Under the pieces are notes generated by a model that was not told the DNA's origin, did not search any database, and saw nothing but the letters and a program-made list of their open reading frames with translations. Below are positions 44,583-56,578 of a stretch of DNA of 64,000 bases, piece by piece (the first letter of the stretch is position 1; every line of letters starts with the position of its first letter). This DNA is from Acytostelium subglobosum LB1 (taxonomy: Eukaryota > Evosea > Eumycetozoa > Acytosteliales > Acytosteliaceae), in the NCBI RefSeq assembly GCF_000787575.1, contig NW_012236524.1, positions 807,665 through 871,664 on the forward strand. Direction: 5' to 3'. Made by a program: the position numbers and the translations under genes.

Positions 44583-45257
44583 ATGATGGACATTGTCAGA
44601 CGCCTGATTCAACATTTGGTGGCGGCAACATTGGTTACACTTTTGACAACAATGCCAAGTGTGTCAAATGCATTCATGTCACATGATCAACAACAATTAC
44701 AACAGACGATGAATAGTCATCAATCATATATTGCCATCACTGGATACTCAATGACAACATACTTTTTGAGTGGATACTGCCACTTGCCTCTGGAAGGCGG
44801 CAAGGCATACATGTACACCGTGCTGCCAGACTATACAGTACACTACGCGATATATAATGATGAAAACTGTCGAAGCAGTGCACTGGAGCACAACGAGACG
44901 ATTGCCACGGGCAAGCAGCCCAACCACCCGTGGATCCAGGTCTACCTGGTCGACGAGGTCAACGTGACGAACCGCGCGCACCACTTCACCTGGACCTACT
45001 ACGCCACCGGTCGACAGTGCAATGGAATACCGGCCATTGCCTATTCGCAACCCATTGGCAACTGTCTGCCGCGCGACTTTTGGGACCCGTGGGGCAAGTA
45101 CCAGACGATCATGTGCCATCCCTCGGGCAAGACCTACACACAGACCATCTACGAGGATCGCGTCTGTACGGAGCGCGTCTCTGAGTACGTCAATGTGCTC
45201 GAATCGACATGCAACACTGCACAAGAGTCATGTGGTCATCACTATTCATGTCAATAG
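44583..45257 (+). CDS. secreted Cys-rich protein, unknown family
   Basis: 224 aa, one exon. A signal peptide (about residues 1-30, with LVAATLVTLLTTMPSVSNA) precedes a mature chain with about ten cysteines, several in YC-H, NDENC, GNCLP, VC-E and CNTAQESC contexts, plus three possible N-glycosylation sites (NET, NVT and similar). It ends CGHHYSCQ. The spacing suggests two related halves, each with an aromatic beta-rich unit. I do not recognise the family. Codon use is more C/G-ending than in the introns and intergenic DNA, as in the expressed neighbours, which supports a real gene. Confidence 0.65.
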   Translation: MMDIVRRLIQHLVAATLVTLLTTMPSVSNAFMSHDQQQLQQTMNSHQSYIAITGYSMTTYFLSGYCHLPLEGGKAYMYTVLPDYTVHYAIYNDENCRSSALEHNETIATGKQPNHPWIQVYLVDEVNVTNRAHHFTWTYYATGRQCNGIPAIAYSQPIGNCLPRDFWDPWGKYQTIMCHPSGKTYTQTIYEDRVCTERVSEYVNVLESTCNTAQESCGHHYSCQ

Positions 45258-46145
45258 TGTGCTCGCTCTCGAGAGATATCGAGCTATATCCTCGGCAACA
45301 TACTCCTTTCGTCCAGCCATCTAGACATACCATGTCCTTGCCATGCCTTTGCCCTTTGCCCTTGCCATTGCCACGCCTTGAAGTGCTAGCATCCAGGCTA
45401 CATTACGCCCAGCACTCCCACACCGGCGCCATTACGTACTCTCTCATAGTCCAGGCCCGGGCAACAGCTCAGACAGACACTCCTTACCAACCTACTTGGA
45501 GTGGCAACCAACAGTCATGTTCATGTTCATGTCAATATTGATGTGCACCTTTGTAAATATATAGAACGACCAGCAGACGGTTTATAGCTCCTGCTGTTAC
45601 CTACCCCATCCTATCTATCCGCCCCGCTGCCCTTTCCTTTCCTTCTTCCTATCCTTTCCTTACGTGTATATCTATGGTTGATTGTAATACTCTAGAATGA
45701 ATTAATGAATGAGAGGATTAATGTATTATCAACCAACTCATCCATCCAGGACAACACAATAACAATAACATACCAACGTAGCACATTATCCAACCTTCGA
45801 AGGGTTGGTAGTCCAAGCCTACACACTCGCACACTCTTGGACACTTTCGAAACCCCTGGGGTTTGTGGTGGTTCCCCGGGGCCCTGGACCAAGGTTCACG
45901 TCTCTAATCTTAGACTACATCTAGATGGGTCATGGGCTCACCCAAGCTACACTTTAACCAATTAACCAATTAATATTACAAGTTTGGATCATTTTAATAT
46001 CTTTGATCAAAGATCCTGAAGTTCCATTTAATATCTAGGGATGGCGCCTTTTTCAAAATAATATTATCTCTTTTCGACTTCATTCAAACTATGAACTTGA
46101 ACTTCTCCCTATTATCTGTTGATTTATCACTATCCAATCAAAGCA
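45258..46145. other. intergenic with GC-rich palindromes
   Basis: Includes TGCCCTTTGCCCTTGCC-type runs (about 45345-45370), AAACCCCTGGGGTTT (45850-45864) and CCCCGGGG (45874-45881). No coding frame is convincing. Confidence 0.45.
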
Positions 46146-46960
46146 ATGTATACAGAGAAGGCAATTGAAATACTGAAAGAGTTGAAACGCTCAGAGAATC
46201 TACCAATATATGATGTAAGTATGGTTTGTTGTGAACAATGATCGATCATTGTTATTGACATGACACATTCATTCATTCATTCACTATCACAAGGAAGGTG
46301 CAATTCGAAAGACAATCGATGAGATCAATGCACTGAAAGCAGAACTTGTTCAGACATTGGAGTATGTATCGATCACTCAATCAAAGTTAGACAGGCCAAC
46401 TAACATAACATTACACATAATATAACAGTGAACATGAAGAGAATAAGAATGACCCTTATATATTGGCACATTCAAAGGTGTTTCAAACAAGTATGTTAAG
46501 GAACAAACGTATTATATTGGCTTATTTGAATGAGAGATTGGAACGTATAAAGGAGTACAGATGGAGTTCTGGCAGTGGCATACTTGCGCCACAACTCAAG
46601 AGTGCAATGTCGCCCATTGAACTATCCTTCTTTGCTCAACACGATAAAATGCTATCAGAATACCATCAAGCCATTGGTCTAGACTTGACAATAGTATGTT
46701 ATGTTTATCAACTTCCACCTCTGGCGTCGTCCCCCTCGCTCCCACAATCTCCATCTAACACATAATCATTACAATGACAACAGGATATACTTCAACCTCC
46801 AAAGGAGTTGTTCATTGAGGTTAGAGTGATCAAGGAGTTTGGTGAGGTAGTGCTGGCGTCGGGAAGCACTGTTAACCTCAAGCTACATACAAGTCACTTC
46901 CTCCGTCGATCAGATGTTGGTACACTCATCAGTCAAGGTGTTCTGGAGCACATTGTTTAA
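46146..46960 (+). CDS. gins1: GINS complex subunit 1 (Psf1)
   Basis: Four exons: 46146-46214, 46294-46361, 46429-46693, 46784-46960 (phases 0, 2, 0), 192 aa, the usual Psf1 length. The start MYTEKAIEILKEL, the helical A-domain with NKRIILAYLNERLERIKEYRW and LSFFAQHDKMLSEY, and the C-terminal B-domain (IEVRVIKEFGEVVLASGSTVNLK, HFLRRSDVGTLISQGVLEH) match the family. GINS joins MCM2-7 and Cdc45 in the CMG replicative helicase. Intron 1 contains a perfect 20-base palindrome. The next gene starts about 130-210 nt downstream on the same strand. Confidence 0.92.
46234..46253 (+). repeat. perfect 20-base palindrome in GINS1 intron 1
   Basis: AACAATGATCGATCATTGTT, every base paired across the centre. 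Confidence 0.9.
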
Positions 46961-47167
46961 TCTTTGGATTGGATTGTTCGATCGTTCGTCTGTAAGTCTG
47001 CACAGGCCTTTCATTATTGCCTTTTTCGGTTGGCTCGGTCGACTAGTCTCGCCCAAGTTGAGCTCCCCCTCGCCCTTCAAACACAAATGACGACGACTTC
47101 AAGTTCAGCACATTCATTCAATCTTTCAATCATTCAAACATTCAAACATACATATAATAGACGAAGA

Positions 47168-48787
47168 ATGTTACAGACGACAGTACGCAAATACATAGTT
47201 GCAACTGCTACAGGTCAACTGCTGCGGCACAACATCAAAGCTACACCACTGATTGAAGGAAAGCAACAACAACAGCAACATCATCAACATGTACATTTAA
47301 ATAAACTATGGCAAGACGACTTGCCATTGTCCATCTTACTCAACTACTCCAAACCAACGACAACATATCTATTCAACATCATCAATCAACCGAGTCATCA
47401 CCATTATTGTACAAAGACAGCGACCTCAAGCACGGTGGCGCCACCATCAATTCAAGGTATGTTGTCAACATGAAGTTCATTCAATCGTGAACAACAATAG
47501 CTAACTATGAATGTGATGTGTAGACCAACAGATACGAGAGAATGAAGTGCGAAGGATAGTTGATCTGTTGATCAATGGCAGACGACATAAGGAGTGCGTG
47601 GCAAAGATGTTGAATGAACGACATTTGGCTGAGCAGGCACAGGCAGGTCAGTTGGATCATTCAATGATGCATCTGCTCAAACAGTATAATAGGACAAAGG
47701 ATGAGGTGGCACAGGTCGAGCAACTACAACAGAGTCTGGCAGACTACATCGATCTTCAGACGATGGCCAAAAGTGAGAATGATGCATCGATGCTGGCCGA
47801 GGCCGCTGGTATCCTTGACGAACTATATGCGCAGTGTCAGGAGCTAGAGTTCAAGTCATTGATGTCAGGTCAGAGCGACCATGAGAGTTGCTACCTTGAG
47901 ATCCACGCCGGTGCTGGAGGTACAGACAGCATGGATTGGGCAGAGATGCTACATGGCATGTACTCAAAGTGGGCCCTTCGCAAGGGTTACCAGAGTAAGT
48001 ATTGATTGAGCGAGAGAGTAAGACTGGCTGGAATCATTCCACTTACTCAAACTCATACATTATTGTCACATCACATGATCAGTGACCTTCATTGATGAAT
48101 CAAGAGGAGAATATGGATACAAGAGAGTTGTGGTCAAGATTGATGGAGAGTATGCACATGGGTGGTGTCGATCAGAGTCTGGAATTCACAAGTTGATCAG
48201 GATATCACCATTCGATTCATCAGTAAGTTGGAATAATTCCAGGTCTCACTCAATCAATCAATCAATCAAACTCACACTCTCTCAATCAAACCCGAAAATA
48301 GGGAAAGAGACATACATCATTCGCATCTGTATTGGTGTATCCAGTGGCTGATGATAGTATTGTGATTGATATACAGCCAAAGGACTTGGTGATTGAGACG
48401 ATGAAGTCAAGTGGACCGGGTGGACAACATGTTAACAAGACAGAGAGTGCTGTGAGGATCACTCACACACCATCTGGAATAATGGTGACAGTGTCAGAAC
48501 AACGATCACAACATCAGAACAAGAGTATTGCAATGGAATTGATCAAGGCCAAGTTGATGGCGATTGAAGTGCGAAAGAAGGAACAACAAGAGCAGAGCAT
48601 GAGATCGGAGCTCGGTGTCAATGGCTGGGCCAGCGACAAGATCGTGCGTACCTACACCGTTCATCCACAATGTCGAGTCAAAGACCAGCGCACCAATCAA
48701 GAGACCATGAACTTAGATGCCATCATGCAAGGCGAAGAAGAGCTAGACATAATGATCAAAGCAGCACTATCTCAGACATCAAGTTAA
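47168..48787 (+). CDS. organellar peptide-chain release factor 2 (RF2 type)
   Basis: Four exons: 47168-47456, 47524-47994, 48083-48222, 48302-48787 (phases 1, 1, 0), 461 aa. The N-terminus is basic and low in acidic residues, as in a mitochondrial targeting peptide. A helical domain, the codon-recognition motif SPF (residues 295-297, the RF2 type that reads UGA and UAA) and the catalytic GGQ (340-342) with [20 protein letters not shown] follow. So it terminates translation in mitochondria and implies that UGA is used as a stop there. An upstream in-frame ATG at 47087 would add 27 residues. No in-frame stop or bacterial-type programmed frameshift is seen. Confidence 0.9.
48029..48041 (+). repeat. 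intronic dyad TGGAATCATTCCA
   Basis: Perfect arms, in intron 2 (47995-48082) of the RF2 gene. Confidence 0.75.
48229..48241 (+). repeat. intronic dyad TGGAATAATTCCA
   Basis: Perfect arms (six-base arms with a single-base centre), 6 nt from the donor in intron 3 of the RF2 gene. Confidence 0.75.
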
Positions 48788-49943
48788 TATAATGACCATG
48801 GATCATTCATTCATTCAATCATTCAATTCAATCAATGACCTTTATTCAATCATTCAATCAAGTTGATGTAGCCAACCATGCGCGATCTAATCTCCTGTTT
48901 CCAGTCAAGTGGCACCTTCACTCATTCACTCATTCATTCATTCCAACATGTGGCGTCACCTGATTAGACAGCTTGCTGCGTTTGCTGTATTGTAGCAATG
49001 ATTATTATAACATCTTTCGCCATTCGCCATTCACCATCCTGGCATGCAACGCATGTTACTCTACTCCATCAACAACAATCCATCAATCCATACTTGTCAA
49101 CATGAGGGTTGGAATGTACTTTCAACCAGGTACCAAACAAACCATCTAGATGTACCATTAAAGGTGGACCACACTTTGAAAGTTCATTCAAAGGCTCAGG
49201 GCCTCCCTACCCTAACTTCTAACTCCTACCCTATCTATGTGTTTGAGTGAATGTGTAACTAATGAAACAAATAAATAATATTAATAAAATATCTTTTACA
49301 CCCAAACACATCAACCTCGGGGAATTGATTGGGCTACACACACTCGATCGCCACATGACACTCTCCAACAACTCCGACTTTTTGAAGTTGGACCCACTCC
49401 CACAACCCCCTTCACAACCCCACTCAATGGGCCATCAAACATGTTGAAGAAGATATTTACATCAAATGGTTGTGAATGGGGGGTTGCATGTTTGCAAACA
49501 ATTTCAAAAAACATGAAAAATCAAAACAAGATATCGTTATTTTTATTTGTTTTTTATTTTAATCAGTTTGATCACACCCACTAAATGTCGGTTACAGGGT
49601 CAACTACTTACATTACACTCATAGACACACACATCTCTTGGGCCAGCGCCATAAAGACCCTAACTCCAATCCAACTAATACCAACAAAAGCAACAAACAG
49701 TCTCACAGTAATAGTGTCCTCCTCAACAACACCATTCACATTCATATTTGGTTGCAACTACGACATTGTTTCAGAATCATTCATTCTATTATCCACCATC
49801 CATTGCCTATTATACAAGTAGCAGCGCGCTCAAAGCTATAATAGACTATATCTCTCGTTGTATATATAATAATAATATAAAAATACATACCATCAACATT
49901 TACCCAATTAATAATATTACCGACAATAACATAATATAATATA
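48788..49943. other. intergenic
   Basis: ATTC/CAAT repeats near 48808-48850, then mixed and AT-rich sequence with a T-rich stretch near 49540-49560. Short frames exist but none has codon bias or family similarity. No RNA gene recognised. Confidence 0.45.
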
Positions 49944-50670
49944 ATGAAGGTCTCATCTAGAGTTGCTATCGGCGTCCTTTCCACCATCCTCTTTGTAAGT
50001 GTCATCTTCATCATCATTGTCGACCACGATGTGACTGTCCATCATTCATTCTTTCGCGAGATGTGAGCGAGCAAGTGTGTTTGGTTCTCCGACCTCGGAA
50101 AGCGCAAACATGATTACACGCACACTCGCGACATGATAATACTTGTTAGTCCATCAATCGATCAATCAACGAATCAAACGAATCAAACAAAACAAACAAA
50201 ACAACCATACTAACATTGACATTAACATTAACATTTAACAGGGATTTGGTGTCGCTCAGATTGTTATGACATGGGCTTACCAGAACCTCAAGAGTGAGCA
50301 TACTTGGGCATACTTTGCTAATGGATTCTGCTGTGTTGTCACTGGTATCTGTGGTATCGTCGCCACATTTGTTAGACGCGAGAGAGTCAGCCAATTGTTC
50401 TTCATCTTCTCGTTGTTGACCACACTGGAGGCCATCGTCGTCTACATCATCTACTCGAGATTCCTGCCACGTTACATCAAGAACAGCTGCGGCGGCGTTG
50501 TCTACTCTGAGTTCTGCCAGGGTATCACCCAGTACCTCGCAGTGTCCACCACCCTTTTCTGGGCTTTCATCATCCTGTTGCTCCCACTGACCACCTTTGT
50601 TTCCTGGAAGTACACCGTCGGAATGATGAAGGGAGATGAGGATATCGAGATGGACAAGAGAAGCCCATAA
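49944..50670 (+). CDS. four-TM membrane protein, unknown family
   Basis: Two exons, 49944-49994 and 50242-50670 (phase 0), 159 aa. Four hydrophobic helices: about residues 8-29, 43-63, 73-95 and 118-141, with a Cys-containing loop between helices 3 and 4 (KNSCGGVVYSEFCQ) and an acidic tail ending EDIEMDKRSP. The topology is tetraspanin- or MARVEL-like but the tetraspanin CCG motif is absent, so I name only the topology. Strongly C-ending codons suggest high expression. The 247-nt intron is long for this region. Confidence 0.7.
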
Positions 50671-52060
50671 GCTCTCATTCATTCATTCTCACTTCTCTGT
50701 GTAATACCAATCGTATTTAAATAATAATAAAATAAGCAATAACACTTGCTTACCCTACCCTACCCTTGTCTCTGCCCTTGCCCTTGCCCTTACCACTACC
50801 TCGCTCCCGAAATGAATGTAAGAATGAAAGGTAAGTAAGGTAAGAACGAATGAATGAACAAATGATTGGTTGATTGATAGAGAAGCACGACAAGGTGGAT
50901 CTCTATGAATCTGATCAAGGTTATGATCGAGTTCGTGCATGCCATGAAGTCGGGATTGTATGAATGACACTGTAGTGTTCATTCATTGAATGAATGAAAA
51001 GCACACGAACGAAGATAACCGAACTGACACATTAAAGATTCATCCATTCGAATGGATCTCTACGTGACCAATCCAATCAATTCAATCAATTCAAGTCATT
51101 AATGCAGTCTTGAAGTGTGACTCACCGGTTGAGAGTAAAGAATATCTACTAATTATTTGATTCATCATTCATTAATTCAGAGAGATATCTCAAAAAATAT
51201 TATAAAAAGAGATATTTGAATAGATATGTTATAGATATTTGTGATAAATTATCTGATCAACAACAACAAAAACACTCACTCACTAAAAGTGTAGCCCTTG
51301 TTTTAGCATTAGACACAATTTGTAAGTATTGTAGTGGTTGTTTTGATGAGCTTGATATGATCGTAGGCCCCGTTCTCGGAGTATGGGGCTTTGACTATCC
51401 AAGGTCTTCTCTCGCCAATAAACCACTCCGAGCCAAAAAGGTCTGTTTTTGTAAAGATCAACTTTAAAAAATGAGGCCAGATATATCGATGTTGTTGTCG
51501 CAGTGAGGCTCACGACAAAGCCCATGGATATTAGACCTTGCTTTGATCAAAACATCTGCGACCTTAATGAACAACATACATAGATCAGGCCCCCTATCCC
51601 ATCCTCCAATCAATCAACCTGAGCTTTGCATGCTTTACTTCACCCTGGGTCTGTGGTCTTATCTGATTTGGTTTGGTTTGGTTTGGTCTAGTCCAGCCCT
51701 CCACCTTGTAAACAGAGTTGATGTTATCGAGGACAACAACAACAACAACACTACAACACTACAACAACTACAATCACTCAACACTACCTACTTGGTACTC
51801 ACACCAATCGTATTATTAAAGTTGCACCTTGTGCAAATATTTGCATTTCTTTGTTTGTTTGTTATCTATCTCTCACCTATTATCCGGAGTTTTAGTTAGT
51901 TAACTTTATTACCAACTACAACTTGTATATCTATTCTATAAATAACTCAAACACATATTGTATTATTATCAATCCACTCAATCATACTCATTCAATCATT
52001 CAATCAATCAATCAATTATTCATTCAAATACCCAGCGTTATAAATTACATCACACCAACA
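50671..52060. other. longest gene-free stretch; possible gene fragment
   Basis: Contains CCCTACCCTACCC/TGCCCT runs (50751-50790), AATGAATG repeats and CAACAACAAC runs (51734-51750). A frame at about 51204-51467 begins KKRYLNRYVIDICDKLSDQQ and has a GTAAGT after TIC (near 51317); it could be the start of a dictyostelid multigene-family member, but it lacks an ATG and has no clear continuation. Confidence 0.4.
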
Positions 52061-55000
52061 ATGAGCTTCGTAGTTGGTGATACTTCCAAAACATTCACTT
52101 CTAGAAGAGTGGGTGGTCTAACTACATCAAGGTCCAGACTGCCAGTCAGTCAGATTCAATTTGAAGGTCAATCATCCCTTCAACTAAAGACAGCACGTAG
52201 GTCATCACTTACCAGCCCAACAACTTTTGCAAACTCATCAATGGTCCATATGCTGACTCACTTGGAATGATTCCAATCACTCTTAAACACACTACCAAAA
52301 TTAGAACAAAAATTATATTCAATACCATCAAACAATGCGTCAAGATATACAGAGAAACTAAAGGATAGGACAACAGCTGGTGAGGCGGTATTCATGGCGC
52401 CAGATGGTACTTTCTACGATATCCACTATTCTCCAGCACTCAAACATAAGGCTGGATCAGTCAACACAACATCCACAACAACAACAACCACAACTACCAA
52501 CTCAAACAACACCAACAACATCAACAACACAACATCTGAAGAGGATGATGACACTGAACTATCATTCGCCCAACAACTCACACATCTACACAACTCAATT
52601 CCCCAACTGGACGAGTTTGACAACTTCTTTGATTATGAACAGGCATATTTGAGATGGAGATACGCCATCGAGACAATATTGGGAGACATCCGTTTACCTG
52701 AATTATCAGGTCGCTCTTATTATCGTCCACGTGTTACCGATTATACTAGAGGTGGACGTGATACCTCTTCATCAGACTTTAGACCAAGTTCATCATCCTT
52801 CTCACAGGAAGCCGACTCTGATGATAAGAGTGATCCACTAAACAGTGAGATCGAGGATGATATCAATGCCATGAGGGAGTCGGTCACTGATTCATTGGAC
52901 TCTGCCATCATCCGAGACTGGGAGAGCAACTCTGACCCCTGGGACTCGCACCTCTACCCTCACGAGCCACAGCCAGATGATTATAATACATATGAAGGTA
53001 TGTTAGCCCCTAGTTCGACCATTGCCATGACCCAAGTCTAACCATTCACACAAATATACAGAGTATAGCGAAGCCCTTTCGAGATGGGCATCAGTTTGTT
53101 CACAACTTCCATTCTTTCCACCACATGCATCACAGTTGAAGGACTTGATTCCAATCCAGTCGATCACAGATGCCTCCAAGAAGATTGATGACATGTCTAC
53201 TGGCCCAGGCAACAACCCAAACAATACATTAAGTCACGAAGCCTCAAACACACAAGCTCAACAAATCGCCGTCAAGTCTGGCGTCAAGGAACTATTGTTC
53301 CTGGATGTATGTGCACAACTAACCCAGGACATCATCGAATATTTACTAACATCTACCACTTGCCCACGATCAATCATAGCACTCCATACTTTCCAAACAA
53401 AGTATGGCTACAACTACAACAATACAATCATCATCATCATCACAAGAGTTTAGCAAGGATGCCATTCATGCTAAACTCAGTGAGACTGCAAAGAAGAATA
53501 TTAGAACGGTGATAAGCGATATTAATTCAAGATTGTTCAATAGTGGAAGTACAAGTTCGAGTGGTGGCTCGACCAAGTTGTTCAATCATCGCCAGGTGAC
53601 CCAGCTGCCAAAGATCCACGGCTCATTCCCATTGCCCATGATGTCCCTCCAGAAGACCTTCAAGGACTTTCGCAACACCCACCTTCGACGCACTGACCTG
53701 ACAGCAGAGCAATTGAAGCGTTGCCAAGACTCGCCACCCGTGGTCGCCGGTCAGACCGTCCAGTTCAACGTGCCTGGCCACGACATCTATCTGGACCATG
53801 CCAAGTTGTCCGACCCTAACTACATTGCCCAACAACAACTTGCTCTGCGCACCTTCATATCGGCAGACCGATTTAATCACCTCTACTCTTGGTATCACCC
53901 CATGGTGTCTGAATGGATGCACCAAAGACACAAGGATGACATCGATATGATCATCACTTCCAATCAGCGAGGGGCGTCTCGCGAGTCCCTGAGTCTGGAC
54001 AGCATCACGGATATCCTTAACGTAGGCATGTACGTGGACAAGTTCTCAGACCTGCTCGACTCGACATTTAGCGAGGACTTTGATGGCGTCAAGTCATACG
54101 CGTCGGTCATGTCCAAGGGCATATCATCCGATAACATTGGACATCTGTTGCGCCAGTTGGACGAGACCAAGAACCCTCTGTTTCACGCCAAGATGGCCTA
54201 CCTCATCATGAACCTGTTCAGCGGCAATCAGGGATCATCCATCCTATCGACACTTGTCGCCAACAAAGATGTCCGCTCACTATCATTGCTGGCCTACGCC
54301 TTTGACTATGTTAGTCCATTGCCAGTTGACATGTATCCATGGCGTGACGAACACTATTCCCTCGTCCGTACCATCATTGGTGACTCCATGGAGACCATCA
54401 TGAAGCTCACCTTTTGTTACTACTACCTATGTATCATTGGAAAGGTACTGGATGTCCATGTCCATCTATATTATTCCAAGTCCACAGTCAGCCAGACTAA
54501 AGTTGTATGTATCCCAAATTCCCCAGTCCATCCTGGAATGATCCCATACTCATCACCCACCCTCCCATTCTTCCAATCAATCAGTCTATCGCACATACTA
54601 TATCAAGCATGTTGCAACAGAACACTCCAAATGTGTTGGACCGCTTGTTCATTGGAATCAAGCATCGAAGCAACACAGTATCCTCTTTCTGCCTGTTTAT
54701 CTTGTTGCAACTGATGAGTAATCAGGAGGGCGTAGCTATCCACAACAGTCTAAAGGCCGACAACTGCTTCCTTTATGAGCGCATCAAGCTTGTTTGTCAA
54801 TCAAAGATGAAGCATGTCCAGTTTGCTGCACGTCGTCTATTCGCACTGCTATGCAAGGTTCCATGGCAAGAGTACATATTCAAGGAATACAACAAGGATC
54901 CAGAGTCTGCCGTGCGCGACCTGATTGGCACGGAGGAGCTTCGACCTAGCAGTCTGATGCTTGAGCTACTTCTCGAGTTCTTCCAGGCGGCCACTCACTC

Positions 55001-56401
55001 ATTGGTCGATGCGGCCACTGCCTCCATGCCAATCTCCAACACATCAACATTGGGCTCGACCTCTTTAAATGGAGCCAGCTCAACAACTCAAAGTTCGCCG
55101 CCAGTAGGAAGTTTGCCAGCACCAATTGTCACAACAGGTATCCGCAGCAAGTTCCAATTCCTACTCGATGCCATGTTGTTCCACTCACTCTTCCAGTATC
55201 TGATCAAGAACTCACGTGTCGTCAATGGTCAGACTCTGAGTATCTCTACCTTGGTCACACGATTGGTTGTGGTACATGGCTATCTTGGCTCGATCCAAGC
55301 CACACAGGATGTCAAGACCACTCAACGTCGCTGGGGTCAGACCAACTTATTGTTGTCGCCAATCGATATGCGCAACATATCCAATCGCATCAACGATACT
55401 TCATCACTCAATCTGAGCGGCAACACAGTGCCCACCACCAACAATATGGTGATGGCCTATCAGATCAGGACCAACTTGCTCAAGGTCACACGCATATTCC
55501 TCAAAGTGCAACTGGTGTATGATTTGATCAAGAGTGAGGAGGACTTCTTCTCGCGTCTGATGACCTACTGCCGAGACAGTAACAANCCAGGCTTTCAACC
55601 CGCGAGGCCTGGAAGCTGTTGTACCAAACAATGAAGAATCATCCAGGAACGATCGAGAGCCTCAACAAGGACTCGACATTGTGGAACTTCATGGAACTGG
55701 TCGGTCCCAGCTCACACATCGCGGTGGTCACCAACGGCCTGCACTACATCACCAAGATGTTTGAGATCACAACCACGCTCACCAAGACTGTCGGTGGCGG
55801 CCCGAGCACCACGAGCAGTGGCGGTGGATTGTCCAAGAACGATGTTAAGGCCGTCGACAAGGACCTCAAGACATTGATTGGTCTGTTCACGGCCAAGCGT
55901 CAATTCATCAAGATCCACATGATCTACAAACGATACATTACCAATCATCCGGGCATGGCCTTCATCGAATTGGCCAAGTTCTACAACACAATGTACACGT
56001 CGTCCAACTGTGGCAAGCTGCTCAAGGACACCGTGAAGAAGGTGGAGTACAAGGAGGGTCTGGACATCATTGGCGCCATGTTCGATCCAACAATGTCACA
56101 TCATCCAGGCGAGAATATGATGTCGAGTGTATCAAGTGTGCCACAAACCAGCACTCATAGTTCATCGACTTCCCATTCATCATCGTCTTCGTCGCTCTCG
56201 CTGAACACATCGTCATCTTCCTTGCACATTGGATCTCCCTCCTCCAAGGATTCAACATCCAGCGCTACGCAAGGCAAGGACGAGAAGGAGAAGCAATCAC
56301 GATCCGAGTCCACTCTCAATGTTGCCAAGCTGACCGTATCATCATTCAAGTCCTTCCTCAGTCGTAACAAGAAAGAAGACAAGGGTGATTCAAGGACTTG
56401 A
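52061..56401 (+). CDS. large conserved-looking protein, family not recognised
   Basis: Five exons: 52061-52196, 52305-52997, 53062-53306, 53380-54504, 54585-56401 (phases 1, 1, 0, 0), about 1338 aa. The N-terminal third is low-complexity (T/N and S/D runs) around a conserved-looking core; the middle and C-terminal parts (about residues 370-1190) are mostly helical and look like armadillo/HEAT-type repeats; the last 100 residues are Ser-rich and basic. An N at 55586 coincides with a frame change: one further base there is needed to keep the frame into RLSTREAWKLL, so it is probably an assembly gap. Introns 1 and 4 carry the TGGAA dyad. The donor of intron 1 (GTAGGT) is the weakest splice site in the model. 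Confidence 0.7.
52263..52275 (+). repeat. intronic dyad TGGAATGATTCCA
   Basis: Perfect arms, extended to TTGGAATGATTCCAA, in intron 1 of the large unrecognised gene. The centre is the complement of the common TCA form. Confidence 0.7.
54534..54546 (+). repeat. intronic dyad TGGAATGATCCCA
   Basis: One change, in intron 4 (54505-54584) of the large unrecognised gene. Confidence 0.5.
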
Positions 56402-56578
56402 TCAATTAGTTCGTTCGTTCATTCGTTCAAACATGACCAATAAAGTTCGTTTATACGCTCCTCCATCCATCCAGTATATTTGAACAAGGCGCGTGCCAAA
56501 TGGCCAGCCAATCATCATAATTTAATCAATCGAGTTGGTCATATTGTCCTTTGTCTGGTCCAGGATGTTGTTTTATCA

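Noticed and set aside
45209-45541. 110-residue frame after the secreted Cys-rich gene
   Set aside because: Overlaps the end of that gene in another frame and has no conserved features.
53401-53448. Short intron between the third and fourth exons of the large unrecognised gene
   Set aside because: Phases do not close; 53307-53379 with GTATGT, an ACTAAC branch and phase 0 fits fully.
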